Positions 53,687 through 62,467 are shown, numbered from the stretch's first letter. The stretch is 64,000 bases of DNA from Microbacterium candidum (GCF_030315975.1 NZ_JASXSZ010000003.1:580617-644616), one strand, 5' to 3'. The notes: generated by a model from the letters alone, not told the origin. Made by a program: numbers and translations.

Positions 53687-54390
53687 GCGTGGGCCTCCGC
53701 GTGGACGCCGAGAAGGCGGCGGGTGAGCTCGGGATCGTCGAGGAGGTCCGCGGCGCGGCCCGCGTGGGCGACACGCCCGCCGACGATGACGACGGCGTCT
53801 CCGGCGAGGCGGCGGACGACCTCGAGGTTCTGTTCGACGAGGAGGATCGGCACGGTGCGCGCGGCCTCCGCGAGCGCATCCGCGACCTCGGTGACGATCT
53901 TCGGTGCGAGACCCTTCGTGGGCTCGTCGACGAGCAGGATGCGGTTGTCGTTGAGGAGCGCGCGTGCGACCGACACCATCTGCTGCTGTCCACCGGAGAG
54001 CGTGCCCGCGAGCTGGCTGCGGCGGCGCACGAGGTCGGGGAACAGCGCGTCGACGAGTTCGCGGTTCGTGCGCGGACCGCGCTCGGCGAGCGCCAGGTTC
54101 TCGGCGACGGTCAGGGTGGCGAAGACCTCGCGGTCCTCCGGCACGTAGCCCACGCCCCGACGGGCGACGCGATGGGGCGGAAGCGCGTCGATGCGCTCGC
54201 CGTCGAGGCGGATCTCGCCGGTACGCGGGATGAGGCCCATGATCGCCCGCAGCGTCGAGGTCTTGCCCACGCCGTTGCGGCCGAGGACGGCTGTGATGCC
54301 GTGCGCAGGCACGGAGAACGTGACGTCCTCCACGACCTGCTGACCGCCGATGCTCGCCTGCAGATGGGTGACCTCGAGGACGGCGGTCAC
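53683..54390 (-). CDS. ABC ATPase LivF
   Basis: 235 residues, GTG 54390 in a GTGA overlap with livG. Walker A AVLGRNGVGKTSTLRA, Q-loop YVPEDREVF, signature AGTLSGGQQQMVSVARAL, Walker B RILLVDEPTKGLAPKI, H-loop replaced by VPILLVEQN as in LivF. Energises import. Confidence 0.93.
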   Translation of the reverse strand: MTAVLEVTHLQASIGGQQVVEDVTFSVPAHGITAVLGRNGVGKTSTLRAIMGLIPRTGEIRLDGERIDALPPHRVARRGVGYVPEDREVFATLTVAENLALAERGPRTNRELVDALFPDLVRRRSQLAGTLSGGQQQMVSVARALLNDNRILLVDEPTKGLAPKIVTEVADALAEAARTVPILLVEQNLEVVRRLAGDAVVIVGGRVAHAGRAADLLDDPELTRRLLGVHAEAHA

Positions 54391-55151
54391 GCGGCGCTCC
54401 CGAGATACGCGCTCTGCACGAGCGGGTTCTCCATGATCCGGCGAGGCTCGTCGAACGCGATGATCGAGCCCGAGTACATCACGGCGACGTTCTCGACGAT
54501 GCCGAGGAGCACGTCGATGTGGTGCTCCACCATCAGCACGGTGCATCCGGTGCGATCGTGGAGCTCCCGGATGCGGCGGGCGAGGCCCGCGACATCCCCC
54601 GACGCCACCCCCGCCATCGGCTCGTCGAGGAGCACCGTCCTCGCGTCGGTCGCGAGAAGCACGGCGATCTCGAGCTTGCGCTTGTCGCCGTGCGAGATGC
54701 CGCCCGCGGGCATGTCCGCCACATGTGCGAGGCCGACCTCGGCGAGGGCGTCGCGAGCCCGCGCTGTCGCCGCATCCGTCGCCCGCGGGCGCTGCAGCAG
54801 CGCGTAGGGGCGGCCGTGCGCCGCCTGCGAGGCGAGTCGCACATTCTCGAAGACGGTCAGCTTGGGGAACAGGCTCGAGGTCTGGAACGTGCGCCCCAGC
54901 CCCGCCCTGGCGCGCTCCGCGACCGGCATCCGGGTGATGTCGACGCCGTCGAGCTCGATCCGGCCGGCGGTCGGCTTGACGATCCCGGAGACGGCGTTGA
55001 ACAGCGTCGTCTTGCCGGCACCGTTCGGGCCGATCACGCCGACCAGCGAACCTGAGGCCACTTCGAGATCGACGGCGTCGAGGATCGTCGCGCCGCCGAT
55101 CGTCAGTCCGAGGCCGCTGATGCGCAGCGCGGGCGGGGTGGGGGTGCTCAT
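54387..55151 (-). CDS. ABC ATPase LivG
   Basis: 254 residues, ATG 55151. Walker A GVIGPNGAGKTTLFNA, LivG-specific insert RTFQTSSLFPKLTVFENVRL, Walker B RTVLLDEPMAGVASGD, H-loop TVLMVEHHIDVLLG. The signature position reads AGGISHGDKRKLEIAVLL, where a Gln/Gly pattern of LSGGQ is replaced by ISHGDKR, as in LivG. Second gene of the operon, 22 bp after the binding protein. Confidence 0.93.
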   Translation of the reverse strand: MSTPTPPALRISGLGLTIGGATILDAVDLEVASGSLVGVIGPNGAGKTTLFNAVSGIVKPTAGRIELDGVDITRMPVAERARAGLGRTFQTSSLFPKLTVFENVRLASQAAHGRPYALLQRPRATDAATARARDALAEVGLAHVADMPAGGISHGDKRKLEIAVLLATDARTVLLDEPMAGVASGDVAGLARRIRELHDRTGCTVLMVEHHIDVLLGIVENVAVMYSGSIIAFDEPRRIMENPLVQSAYLGSAA

Positions 55152-55173
55152 CGTGTCGTGTGCTCGCCGTCGG

Positions 55174-56376
55174 TCACTTGGCCGGCGTCTCGGCGGGGGC
55201 GACCTCGTCGGCGGGAACGACCTTGACGAGCTTCGGCACGAACGTGCTGCCGGAGGGCTCGAGCTGCACCTGGTACATCTCCTGCAGCAGAGCGTGGTCG
55301 GACGCGCGCACGGTCGTCTTCCCCTTGGGTCCGTCGAACGACCAGCCCTCGAGGGCCTTGACCATGGCGTCGACGTCGCCCTTGCCCTTGTCGACCGCGT
55401 GCACGAGCATGAGCGCCGCGTTGAAGCCGTCCGGGCTGAACAGATCGGGGGTGCCGCCCTCCTTCTCGATGAGCGAGATCATCTTCTTGTTCACGGCGTG
55501 CGTGTTTGCACCGGGGAAGTAATGGTTCAGGAACTTGATCTTGGTGGATGCTTCGCCGTAGGCGCCGAAGGTCGCGGCGTCGCCGAGGCCTGTGACGACG
55601 GGGACTCCGTCGAGCACGCCCTGCTGGCTGAGCGCCTGCCACATCGCACCTGTCGTCGCTCCCGCCCACGCGACGAAGACGAGGTCAGGCTTGGCCTGCA
55701 GCACCTGCTGGGCGAACGGCGTGAACTCGGTGGCGTCCTCGGGGACCAGGATCGGCGTCACCGTCGCGCCCTTCGCGCCGAGGTTCGCCTTCACCGCCGC
55801 GGCGTTGCCCTGTCCGAACGCGTTGTTCTGCGCGAACACCGCGATGTTCTTGCCCGAGACGTCGGTCAGGAAGCTTCCCGCCGTGGCGACGTCCTGCGAG
55901 CTCTGCCGGCCGGAACGGAACGTGTGCTTGTTGATGCCCGTCAGGGTGTCCGCGGCGGCCGGCCCCGAGATGAACAGCACCTTGTTCTGGGCGGCCTGCT
56001 CCGCGAGCGCCGCCGCGACCCCGGACGAGGCGCTGCCGAGCAGCACGTTCACGCCCTGGCCGACGAGGTCCTTCGCCGCGGTGACGGCGGTGTCGGGGTT
56101 GCCGGCGTCATCCCGGTAATCGACGGTGATCTTCGTGCCGCCGACCTCGCCGGTGCCGTCTGTCGCATAGTCGAGCCCTGCCTTGAATCCCGCGAGGTAC
56201 TCCTTGCCGTAGCCGGCGAGCGGCCCCGTCTCGCTCGTGATCATGCCGACCGTGACGGACGACGGACCCGATTCCGACGGGCCGCTCGCTCCCGGCGCCG
56301 TGGGAGCGCACGCGGCGAGGGCCACGGCGGCTGTCGCGACGACCGCGGCGGCGGCCCACTTCTTCGAAACGCGCAT
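55174..56376 (-). CDS. Periplasmic-type binding lipoprotein of the Liv importer
   Basis: 400 residues from ATG 56376, behind GAAAGG; ATG 56403 would add nine. Signal peptide with lipobox VALAAC (Cys about residue 23), then the HAAT fold: SVTVGMITSETGPLAGYGKE, VLLGSASSGVAAALAE and FISGPAAADTLTGIN. LivK/AmiC type, ligand-binding Ser/Thr and the Tyr of the first loop present. Starts the nine-gene operon from a consensus promoter. Confidence 0.92.
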   Translation of the reverse strand: MRVSKKWAAAAVVATAAVALAACAPTAPGASGPSESGPSSVTVGMITSETGPLAGYGKEYLAGFKAGLDYATDGTGEVGGTKITVDYRDDAGNPDTAVTAAKDLVGQGVNVLLGSASSGVAAALAEQAAQNKVLFISGPAAADTLTGINKHTFRSGRQSSQDVATAGSFLTDVSGKNIAVFAQNNAFGQGNAAAVKANLGAKGATVTPILVPEDATEFTPFAQQVLQAKPDLVFVAWAGATTGAMWQALSQQGVLDGVPVVTGLGDAATFGAYGEASTKIKFLNHYFPGANTHAVNKKMISLIEKEGGTPDLFSPDGFNAALMLVHAVDKGKGDVDAMVKALEGWSFDGPKGKTTVRASDHALLQEMYQVQLEPSGSTFVPKLVKVVPADEVAPAETPAK

Positions 56377-56407
56377 CTTCAGCCTTTCACCTTTGGAAGA
56401 CATTTAT

Positions 56408-56433
56408 GAAACCCGATTCAGGTTCTAGGTTTC
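56408..56433. promoter_or_regulatory. Inverted repeat over the operon start site
   Basis: GAAACC-N14-GGTTTC, 6-bp arms, covering the predicted start near 56428. Likely operator, perhaps for the TetR protein encoded at 49439. Confidence 0.45.
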
Positions 56434-56462
56434 AAAGTAGGTGACGCCTCGGACGCTGTCAA
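56434..56462 (-). promoter_or_regulatory. Promoter of the nine-gene catabolic operon
   Basis: Minus strand TTGACA (56462-56457), 17 bases, TACTTT (56439-56434). Start would be near 56428, about 50 bases before the ATG at 56376. Confidence 0.65.
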
Positions 56463-56484
56463 ACCCTCGGGCTTTCCGAATTAC

Positions 56485-56510
56485 ATACCAAAGGTATATA
56501 CTTTGGGTAT
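56485..56510. promoter_or_regulatory. MarR operator overlapping its own start codon
   Basis: Near-perfect 26-bp palindrome: outer ATACC / GGTAT and inner AAAG / CTTT about a GTATATA-like centre. It includes the -10 box TATACT (56497-56502) and the first bases of the marR ATG (56509), so binding would block transcription directly. Confidence 0.75.
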
Positions 56511-56943
56511 GAGCAAGGCAGATGATCTCTACGCGATCGTCAGCGCGGCCCACGCCCTCACCCGCATCGCCGCCGCACAGCGCCAGAACGACGCCCCCGC
56601 AGCCCAGTGGCGCGCGCTCAAGGTGCTCGAGCACGAGGGGCCGCAGCGCATCGGCGGCCTCGCCGCCGCGTGCCGGACGACCCAGCCCGGCATGACGCGC
56701 CTCGTCGGCCAGCTCGCCGAGGAAGGCCTCGTCACTCGCACGAGCGACCCGGACGACTCGCGCGCCACCGTCGTGACGATCACGGATGCCGGCATCCGCG
56801 CCTTCGCGGACTGGAAGGCCGAACTCAGCGCGACCCTCGAACCCCTCTTCGCCGATCTCGGCGACGACGAGTGGGCGGCCCTCTCACAGGCGGCCCGCAT
56901 CCTCACATCCCGAACCACCCCCCTGGAGGCACCCGCCCGATGA
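56509..56943 (+). CDS. MarR-family repressor of an MFS transporter
   Basis: 144 residues from ATG 56509; TTG 56503 adds two. The wHTH is PQRIGGLAAACRTTQPGMTRLVGQL with the wing TSDPDDSRATVVTITDAG. The -10 box lies so close to the ATG that the mRNA is probably leaderless. ATGA overlap with the transporter gene: a repressor-exporter operon. Confidence 0.9.
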   Translation: MSKADDLYAIVSAAHALTRIAAAQRQNDAPAAQWRALKVLEHEGPQRIGGLAAACRTTQPGMTRLVGQLAEEGLVTRTSDPDDSRATVVTITDAGIRAFADWKAELSATLEPLFADLGDDEWAALSQAARILTSRTTPLEAPAR

Positions 56944-58166
56944 ACGCTCCCGCTCCCGCATCCCCCTGGCGTCAGCCGGCCCAGGTCTGGGCCGTCGCCT
57001 TCGCCTGCGTCGTCGCCTTCATGGGCATCGGCCTCGTCGACCCGATCCTCCCCGCCATCGCCGAGTCGCTCAATGCGACGCCCGTGCAGACCGAGCTGCT
57101 GTTCACGAGCTACCTCGCCATCACCGGCCTCGCGATGCTCGTGACGAGCTGGATCTCGAGCCGCATCGGCGCGAAGGCGACGCTCCTCGTGGGCCTCGCC
57201 CTGATCGTCGTGTTCGCGCTCCTGTGCGCCCTGAGCGGCAGCGTCGACGCGATCATCGGATTCCGTGCCGGCTGGGGGCTCGGCAACGCGCTGTTCATCT
57301 CGACGGCTCTCGCGACGATCGTGGGAGCCGCCAGCGGCGGCAGCGGTTCCGCGATCGTGCTGTACGAGGCCGCGCTCGGTCTCGGCATCGCGATCGGCCC
57401 TCTCCTCGGCGGCCTCCTCGGCGAGGTGAGCTGGCGCGGCCCGTTCTTCGGCGTCGTCGTGCTCATGGCGATCGCCTTCGTCGCCGTCGCCGTGCTGCTG
57501 CGCGGCCCTGGCGAGAAGCGCGAGCCGGTGCCGTTCTCGGCACCGTTCAAGGCGCTGCGCATCCCCGCCCTCGCGGTCCTCGCGATCGCCGCCCTCTTCT
57601 ACAACATCGGCTTCTTCGTCCTGCTGGCGTTCTCACCGTTCCCGCTCGGGTTCAGTGCGATGGGCATCGGTCTCACGTTCTTCGGCTGGGGCGTCGCCCT
57701 CGCGATCACGAGCGTCTGGGTCGCCCCGTGGCTGCTGCGGCACTTCCGCCGCACGACCGTGATGCTCTTCGTCCTGCCGCTGCTCGCGATCGACCTCATC
57801 GTCGCCGGATTCCTCGTCGCCAGCCAGGTCGCCCTCGTCGTGTGCATCATCGTCGGCGGTCTCCTGCTCGGCGTCATGAACACAGTCCTCACCGAGTCCG
57901 TGATGGAGTCGACCGACCTCCCCCGGTCGGTCGCATCGTCGTCGTACTCCGCCGTCCGCTTCCTCGGCGGCGCGGCCGCCCCGCCCATCGCGGCCGCCCT
58001 GTGGCACGCGTACGGCCCGACCGTGCCGTACCTGTTCGCCGGCGCGTCCGTCCTCATCGCGACGCTGACGATCGCGATCGGCCGCCGCGCGCTCACCCGC
58101 GTGGACGAGCACGAGGCGGACATCGAGGAGGAGGCATCGGCCGTCCTCATCGGCGACGCCGCCTGA
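56940..58166 (+). CDS. MFS transporter, DHA1-type, MarR-controlled
   Basis: 408 residues, twelve hydrophobic segments. MGIGLVDPILPAIAESLNAT opens helix 1, WISSRIGAKATLLVG is motif A, and YEAALGLGIAIGPLLGGLLG motif C. Cytoplasmic C-terminus acidic (DEHEADIEEEA). Likely exports a toxic compound sensed by the MarR protein. Confidence 0.9.
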   Translation: MNAPAPASPWRQPAQVWAVAFACVVAFMGIGLVDPILPAIAESLNATPVQTELLFTSYLAITGLAMLVTSWISSRIGAKATLLVGLALIVVFALLCALSGSVDAIIGFRAGWGLGNALFISTALATIVGAASGGSGSAIVLYEAALGLGIAIGPLLGGLLGEVSWRGPFFGVVVLMAIAFVAVAVLLRGPGEKREPVPFSAPFKALRIPALAVLAIAALFYNIGFFVLLAFSPFPLGFSAMGIGLTFFGWGVALAITSVWVAPWLLRHFRRTTVMLFVLPLLAIDLIVAGFLVASQVALVVCIIVGGLLLGVMNTVLTESVMESTDLPRSVASSSYSAVRFLGGAAAPPIAAALWHAYGPTVPYLFAGASVLIATLTIAIGRRALTRVDEHEADIEEEASAVLIGDAA

Positions 58167-58182
58167 GCCGGCTCGTCGTCAG

Positions 58183-58210
58183 GAGCCCGCATCCGCAAGG
58201 GTGCGGGCTC
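58183..58210. terminator. Bidirectional terminator
   Basis: GAGCCCGCA / TGCGGGCTC, 9 bp, loop of 10, then TTCTC. Lies between convergent MFS and marR genes, 16 bp after one stop and 3 bp from the other. Confidence 0.75.
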
Positions 58211-58213
58211 TTC

Positions 58214-58648
58214 TCATTCCTCGGGGTCCGTGTTGAAGCGCTCCAGCAGATCGGCGAAGCGCGCGACGTCCGCGTCAGGCCACGCGCGCATCCGCTCGTC
58301 GATGATCGAGAGCATCGAGTCGTCGCTCCCCTCGAGGAGCGCCGCGCCCCGTGCGGTCACGGACAGCGGCTGCCCCCGGCGAGAGACTGCCGCGCCGTCG
58401 GCGTCCGCGACCAGACCGCGCTCGATGAGCCCGGCGAGCTGGCGCGACACGGTGGACCGGTTCAGCTGGAACTGATCGGCGATGTCGATCGCGCGCTCCC
58501 CCGGATGTGCGGCGAGGTGCGCGAGAAGCGATTCCTCGACGCGGGACAGCGTCGACCGCGCCTGCCGGCGGACGCTGCCGCGGCGCGCGATCGTGATGAG
58601 CGCCGTGTGGACACGGCCGACGACATCGGAGCGGTCCGGGCGCGACAT
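58214..58648 (-). CDS. MarR-family regulator
   Basis: 144 residues, ATG 58648. HTH ERAIDIADQFQLNRSTVSRQLAGLIERGLV, split across about residues 52-80; wing AVSRRGQPLSVTARG. Divergent from a membrane protein gene with an 80-bp gap holding two 12-bp direct repeats, so it most likely represses that gene. Confidence 0.88.
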   Translation of the reverse strand: MSRPDRSDVVGRVHTALITIARRGSVRRQARSTLSRVEESLLAHLAAHPGERAIDIADQFQLNRSTVSRQLAGLIERGLVADADGAAVSRRGQPLSVTARGAALLEGSDDSMLSIIDERMRAWPDADVARFADLLERFNTDPEE

Positions 58649-58673
58649 GTCAGCAGCCTAGAACAGTGAGTTT

Positions 58674-58710
58674 CATAATGCAACACTCTGTTATGATGCA
58701 TAGTGCAACA
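58674..58710. promoter_or_regulatory. Direct-repeat operator for MarR
   Basis: CATAATGCAACA (58674-58685) and CATAGTGCAACA (58699-58710), 12 bp with one mismatch, 25 bp start to start; TATGAT (58692-58697) between them can be the -10 box of the rightward gene. Confidence 0.5.
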
Positions 58711-58728
58711 TAGACCGACCAGAGAGGC

Positions 58729-59832
58729 ATGATGACGACGACCGCACACCCCGTTCCCCTCCCCGAGCTGCGACGCATCCCGGCCGCCGCCCCGGCACGC
58801 CGCATGGCTTGGCCCGCCGCCTCCTCGTGGGGTTCGATCGCGCGCCACCTGATGATCCCGCTCTTCCTCGCCCTCGGCATGGCGTTCGCGTACATGGGGG
58901 CGTTCCACGCCCCCGCGCCGCACGGGATGCCGGTCGCCGTCGTCGGAAGCGGACCCGAGGCGCAGGTCTTCGCGCAGACGCTCAACGACAAGGGCGACGG
59001 AAAGCTCGCCGTGACGACCGTGGCTTCGGAATCCACCGCCCGCCGGCAGATCCTCGACCAGAAGATCGCCGCAGCGTTCCAGGTCGACGCCTCCGGCGCC
59101 ACCCTCTATGTGTCGCACGCCGCCTCCGAGGCGGGAGCGGCAACGGCGCAGGCGCTGTTCCAGCCGATCGCGTACGACCAGCACCTGCCGCTGCAGGTCG
59201 TCGACGTGCGGTCCGGCACCGCGCAGGACCCCGCCGGCCAGTCCCTCTTCTTCCTCCTCATCGCCATCACGGTCGGCGCGTACGCGAGCTCGGTCGCCAT
59301 CTCGGCGAGCGCGTCGAAGCTCGGTGTCCTGTGGCGGATCGGGATCGGCGCGGCCGTCGGCTTCGTCGTCGCCGCGGCCGCGGTCGTCATCGCCGGCGGC
59401 GTCTACCACGCATTGAACGGCAACGAGTGGCTCATCTGGCTGCTCGCCGGCCTCTACGCCTTCGGCATCATCACGATCGGCATCGGCCTGCACCCGTTCC
59501 TGCGCGGCTGGACGACCCCGACCCTCACGGCCCTGTTCGTGATGCTCAACGTCACCAGCGCGGGCGGCGTCTACCCGTCCTACCTCGAGCCGGCCTTCTT
59601 CGCCGGCCTCACGACCTTCTGGAACGGCGCGGCATGGCTCGACGCGGCGCGCATGCTGACGTATTTCCCCGGCCAGAGCATCGGCTTCGATGCGCTGCGC
59701 CTGTCGCTGTGGGCCGTTGCCGGCGTCGCCCTCGTCATCGTCGGCCACCTCGCCACGCGAAGCCGGCGGGTGCTCGCGGACGAGACGATCGCCGCGACCG
59801 CGGAAGAGGAGGAGCTGGTCGTCGCCGGCTGA
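58729..59832 (+). CDS. ABC-2/DUF3533-like membrane protein
   Basis: 367 residues; ATG 58732 gives better spacing from AGAGAGG than ATG 58729. One membrane segment near residue 45 (IPLFLALGMAFAYMGAF), a ~120-residue extracytoplasmic domain (VAVVGSGPEAQVFAQTLNDK, AAAFQVDASGATLYVSHAAS), then five segments to the C-terminus: the YhgE/Pip or SNG1-like layout. MarR-controlled. Likely exports or protects against lipophilic compounds; no ATPase is adjacent. Confidence 0.75.
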   Translation: MMTTTAHPVPLPELRRIPAAAPARRMAWPAASSWGSIARHLMIPLFLALGMAFAYMGAFHAPAPHGMPVAVVGSGPEAQVFAQTLNDKGDGKLAVTTVASESTARRQILDQKIAAAFQVDASGATLYVSHAASEAGAATAQALFQPIAYDQHLPLQVVDVRSGTAQDPAGQSLFFLLIAITVGAYASSVAISASASKLGVLWRIGIGAAVGFVVAAAAVVIAGGVYHALNGNEWLIWLLAGLYAFGIITIGIGLHPFLRGWTTPTLTALFVMLNVTSAGGVYPSYLEPAFFAGLTTFWNGAAWLDAARMLTYFPGQSIGFDALRLSLWAVAGVALVIVGHLATRSRRVLADETIAATAEEEELVVAG

Positions 59833-59838
59833 ATCGCG

Positions 59839-59870
59839 GTGGCCGGGAAGGGAATCACCGCGCCGGCCAC
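59839..59870 (+). terminator. Possible terminator of the DUF3533-like gene
   Basis: GTGGCCGG / CCGGCCAC, perfect 8 bp with a 16-base loop, 6 bp after the stop; no T-run. Confidence 0.35.
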
Positions 59871-59901
59871 GAGCCCTGCCAGGGCCTGGGAGAATCGAGA
59901 G

Positions 59902-60732
59902 ATGCGCACCACGATCCAGTCGATCCGCACGGCATATGAGGCCGGAGAGCGGTTCGCGATGGTCACCGCCTACGACTACACGAGCGCGCAGTTCGTCGAT
60001 CGCAGCAGCGTCCCGCTGATCCTCGTGGGCGACTCGCTCGGGATGGTCGTGCAGGGCAACGACTCCACGCTGCCCGTGACGGTCGACGACATGATCTACC
60101 ACACCCGCATGGTGGTCCGCGGAAACTCGAACGCGCTCGTCGTCGGCGACCTCCCGTTCGGGGTGACCGCCATCGACGACGACGCCGTGCGCGCCGCGGT
60201 GCGGCTCATGCAGCAGGGCGGATGCCAGTCGGTCAAGCTCGAAGGCGGAACCTCGGTCGCGGCCCTCATCCGCAGGCTGGTGGACGTCGGCATCCCGGTC
60301 ATGGGCCACGTGGGCTTCACTCCTCAGTCGGTGCACGCGCTCGGCACGCGCGTACAGGGACGCGACGAGGCGAACGCGCGCCGCATCCTCGAGGACGCGC
60401 TCGCCGTCCAGGAGGCGGGCGCCTGGGCGGTCGTGCTCGAGCTCGTTCCGGCGGAGCTCGCGGCCGCGATCACCGAGCGTCTGTCGATCCCGACGATCGG
60501 CATCGGCGCGGGAGCGGGATGCAGCGGCCAGGTGCAGGTGTGGCACGACCTCCTCGGGCTGTACGAGGACTTCGTGCCGCGTCACGCGCGCCGGTTCCGC
60601 TCCCTCGGCGCAGAGACGGTCGCCGCTCTCGACGAGTACGCGGCCGCGGTGTCCGACGGCTCGTTCCCCGGCCCGGAGAACGCCAGCACGATGGATGCGG
60701 CCACCCTCGCGCGCGCCCTGGACGACGAATGA
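59902..60732 (+). CDS. panB: 3-methyl-2-oxobutanoate hydroxymethyltransferase
   Basis: 276 residues from ATG 59902, normal length; the frame upstream to 59839 is unlikely. [16 protein letters not shown] (metal site), [31 protein letters not shown] and [13 protein letters not shown] are all family motifs, and [20 protein letters not shown] is the C-terminal signature. It makes ketopantoate from 2-oxoisovalerate. ATGA overlap with an SDR gene; panC is convergent. Confidence 0.95.
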   Translation: MRTTIQSIRTAYEAGERFAMVTAYDYTSAQFVDRSSVPLILVGDSLGMVVQGNDSTLPVTVDDMIYHTRMVVRGNSNALVVGDLPFGVTAIDDDAVRAAVRLMQQGGCQSVKLEGGTSVAALIRRLVDVGIPVMGHVGFTPQSVHALGTRVQGRDEANARRILEDALAVQEAGAWAVVLELVPAELAAAITERLSIPTIGIGAGAGCSGQVQVWHDLLGLYEDFVPRHARRFRSLGAETVAALDEYAAAVSDGSFPGPENASTMDAATLARALDDE

Positions 60733-61484
60733 CCGCTGCCATCGACCGCGTGGCGCTCATCACCGGCGCGCGCACCGGCATCGGTCTCGCGACCGCGCGC
60801 CACCTGGCGCGACGCGGCGCGCACGTCCTCATCGGCGGACGGGATGCGGCGACCCTCCAGCCCGTCGTCGACGCCCTCCGGGCCGACGGCCTCGCCGCCG
60901 ACGCCTTCCCGGCCGATGTCACCGACCCGGTCGCGCTGGCGGGCGCGTTCGCCCAGGCCGCCGACGCGGGGCTCGTCCCTCGCATCCTCGTCAATAACGT
61001 GGGCATGCGCGACCGACGCGGCGTCCGCGAGATGGACACTCCCGGGTTCGCGGCGCTCGTGCAGGCCGACCTCGTCTCCGCCTACGACGTCGTCCGCGGG
61101 TTCCTCGCCCTGCACGGCGATCAGCCGGGCGGCTCCATCGTGAACGTGTCGTCGATCGCCGCCTCCATCGGGCGGGCCGGAGACGTCGCGTACGCGGCGG
61201 CCAAGGCGGGCCTCGAGGGCATGACCCGATCGCTCGCCGCGGAGCTCGGACCGCAGGGCTACCGCGTCAACGCCGTCGCGCCGGGGACGATCGCGACCGA
61301 GGCGAACGACGACCTCATGGTCGATGCCCGCATGTCGGAGGTCGTCCGCACCCGCACGTCCCTCGGCCGCTGGGGGCGCCCCGAGGAGGTCGCGGCGCTC
61401 ATCGCGTTCCTCGCCTCGGACGAAGCATCCTTCATCACCGGTCAGACCGTCGCGGTCGACGGCGGGCTCACGAAGCTCTTCTGA
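60729..61484 (+). CDS. Short-chain dehydrogenase coupled to panB
   Basis: 251 residues. [17 protein letters not shown] (TGxxxGxG), [10 protein letters not shown] (variant of NNAG), Ser of [10 protein letters not shown] and YAAAKAG (YxxxK), [17 protein letters not shown](P)-dependent reductase. The 4-base overlap with panB and the convergent panC suggest action on ketopantoate; a sugar or keto-gluconate reductase is the alternative. Confidence 0.85.
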   Translation: MTAAIDRVALITGARTGIGLATARHLARRGAHVLIGGRDAATLQPVVDALRADGLAADAFPADVTDPVALAGAFAQAADAGLVPRILVNNVGMRDRRGVREMDTPGFAALVQADLVSAYDVVRGFLALHGDQPGGSIVNVSSIAASIGRAGDVAYAAAKAGLEGMTRSLAAELGPQGYRVNAVAPGTIATEANDDLMVDARMSEVVRTRTSLGRWGRPEEVAALIAFLASDEASFITGQTVAVDGGLTKLF

Positions 61485-61511
61485 CCCGCCGGGACGGCCA
61501 TCGACCGTCTG

Positions 61512-62351
61512 TCAGTCGTCGGAGAGCACAGCGTTGTCGATGAGACGCACGTCCCCGACCCGCGCAGCGACGATCGCCAGCGTGCCCGGAACGATCGCGT
61601 CCAGCGGCTCGAACGTCACGGGATCGACGACGGCCCAGTATTCGACCGATGCCCCGGCGTCGGACAGGATGCGGCTCGCCTCGGCCGCGAGCACGGCCGT
61701 GTCGGTCTCGCCTTCCGTGACGCGCCGGCGGGCGCCGGCGAGACTCCGGCTGAGGGACAGCGCGGCTTCGCGATCGTCGGCCGAGAGTCGGACGTTGCGG
61801 CTCGACAGCGCCAGTCCGTCCGCGTCGCGCACGGTCGGCAGCGAGCGGATCCGGGTCGGCAGATTGAGGTCCGTCGCGAATCGGCGGACGACGGCGACCT
61901 GCTGCGCGTCCTTCTGCCCGAAGTAGGCCGTGTCGGCGCCGACAGCAGAGAGCAGCTTCGTCACGACCACGGCGACGCCGTCGAAGTGCGCAGCGCCGCG
62001 GGACGCCCCCTCCCAGCGCTCGGTGACGCCGGTGACGTGCACGGAGGTGGAGAAGCCGGCGGGATACATCTCGCCCGCGGACGGTGCGAAGACCGCGGTC
62101 GCACCGGCAGAGCGGGCAAGCTCGACATCGCGCTCCTCGGTGCGCGGATATGAGGCGAGATCCGCCGGATCGTTGAACTGCGTCGGATTGACGAAGATCG
62201 AGACGACGACCTCGCCGTTCTCGGCGGCCGCCCCTCGGATGAGCTCGAGATGCCCGTCGTGGAGGGCGCCCATCGTCGGGACGAACCCGATCCGCTCCCC
62301 CGCGAGCCGCGCCGGCAGGAGCCGCTCGCGCAGCTCGGCGACCGTCCGCAC
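61512..62351 (-). CDS. panC: Pantoate-beta-alanine ligase
   Basis: 279 residues from GTG 62351; ATG 62393 is also in frame but its first codons fall in the tRNA-Lys terminator hairpin. IGFVPTMGALHDGHLELIR (HIGH-type), VVSIFVNPTQFNDPADLASY, FDGVAVVVTKLL, YFGQKDAQQVAVVRR and LPTVRDADGLALSSRNVRL are PanC motifs. Makes pantothenate with ATP. Confidence 0.93.
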   Translation of the reverse strand: MRTVAELRERLLPARLAGERIGFVPTMGALHDGHLELIRGAAAENGEVVVSIFVNPTQFNDPADLASYPRTEERDVELARSAGATAVFAPSAGEMYPAGFSTSVHVTGVTERWEGASRGAAHFDGVAVVVTKLLSAVGADTAYFGQKDAQQVAVVRRFATDLNLPTRIRSLPTVRDADGLALSSRNVRLSADDREAALSLSRSLAGARRRVTEGETDTAVLAAEASRILSDAGASVEYWAVVDPVTFEPLDAIVPGTLAIVAARVGDVRLIDNAVLSDD

Positions 62352-62356
62352 AACGA

Positions 62357-62387
62357 GGAAACGGCCCCGCTCTGCGGGACCGTTTCC
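62357..62387 (-). terminator. tRNA-Lys terminator
   Basis: GGAAACGG / CCGTTTCC, continued by CCCGC / GCGGG with one mismatch and a 3-base loop TCT: 13 pairs. 8 bp after tRNA-Lys. The minus-strand tail TCGTTGTG is T-poor but the stem is very stable. Confidence 0.7.
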
Positions 62388-62394
62388 TGTCATG

Positions 62395-62467
62395 TGCACC
62401 CCCTGGGACTCGAACCCAGAACCCACTGATTAAGAGTCAGTTGCTCTGCCGATTGAGCTAGAGGTGC
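62395..62467 (-). tRNA. tRNA-Lys (anticodon CTT)
   Basis: Minus-strand: GCACCTC / GGGGTGC acceptor with a G-T pair, discriminator A, D-arm TAGCTCAATCGGCAGAGCA, anticodon stem ACTGA/TCAGT with loop CTCTTAA giving CTT, T-arm CTGGGTTCGAGTCCCAG. CCA is not encoded. 73 nt. Confidence 0.95.

Noticed and set aside
58462..60585. 707-codon minus-strand frame opposite the DUF3533-like gene and panB
   Set aside because: Low-complexity Arg/Asp/Gly product; conflicts with clear panB.
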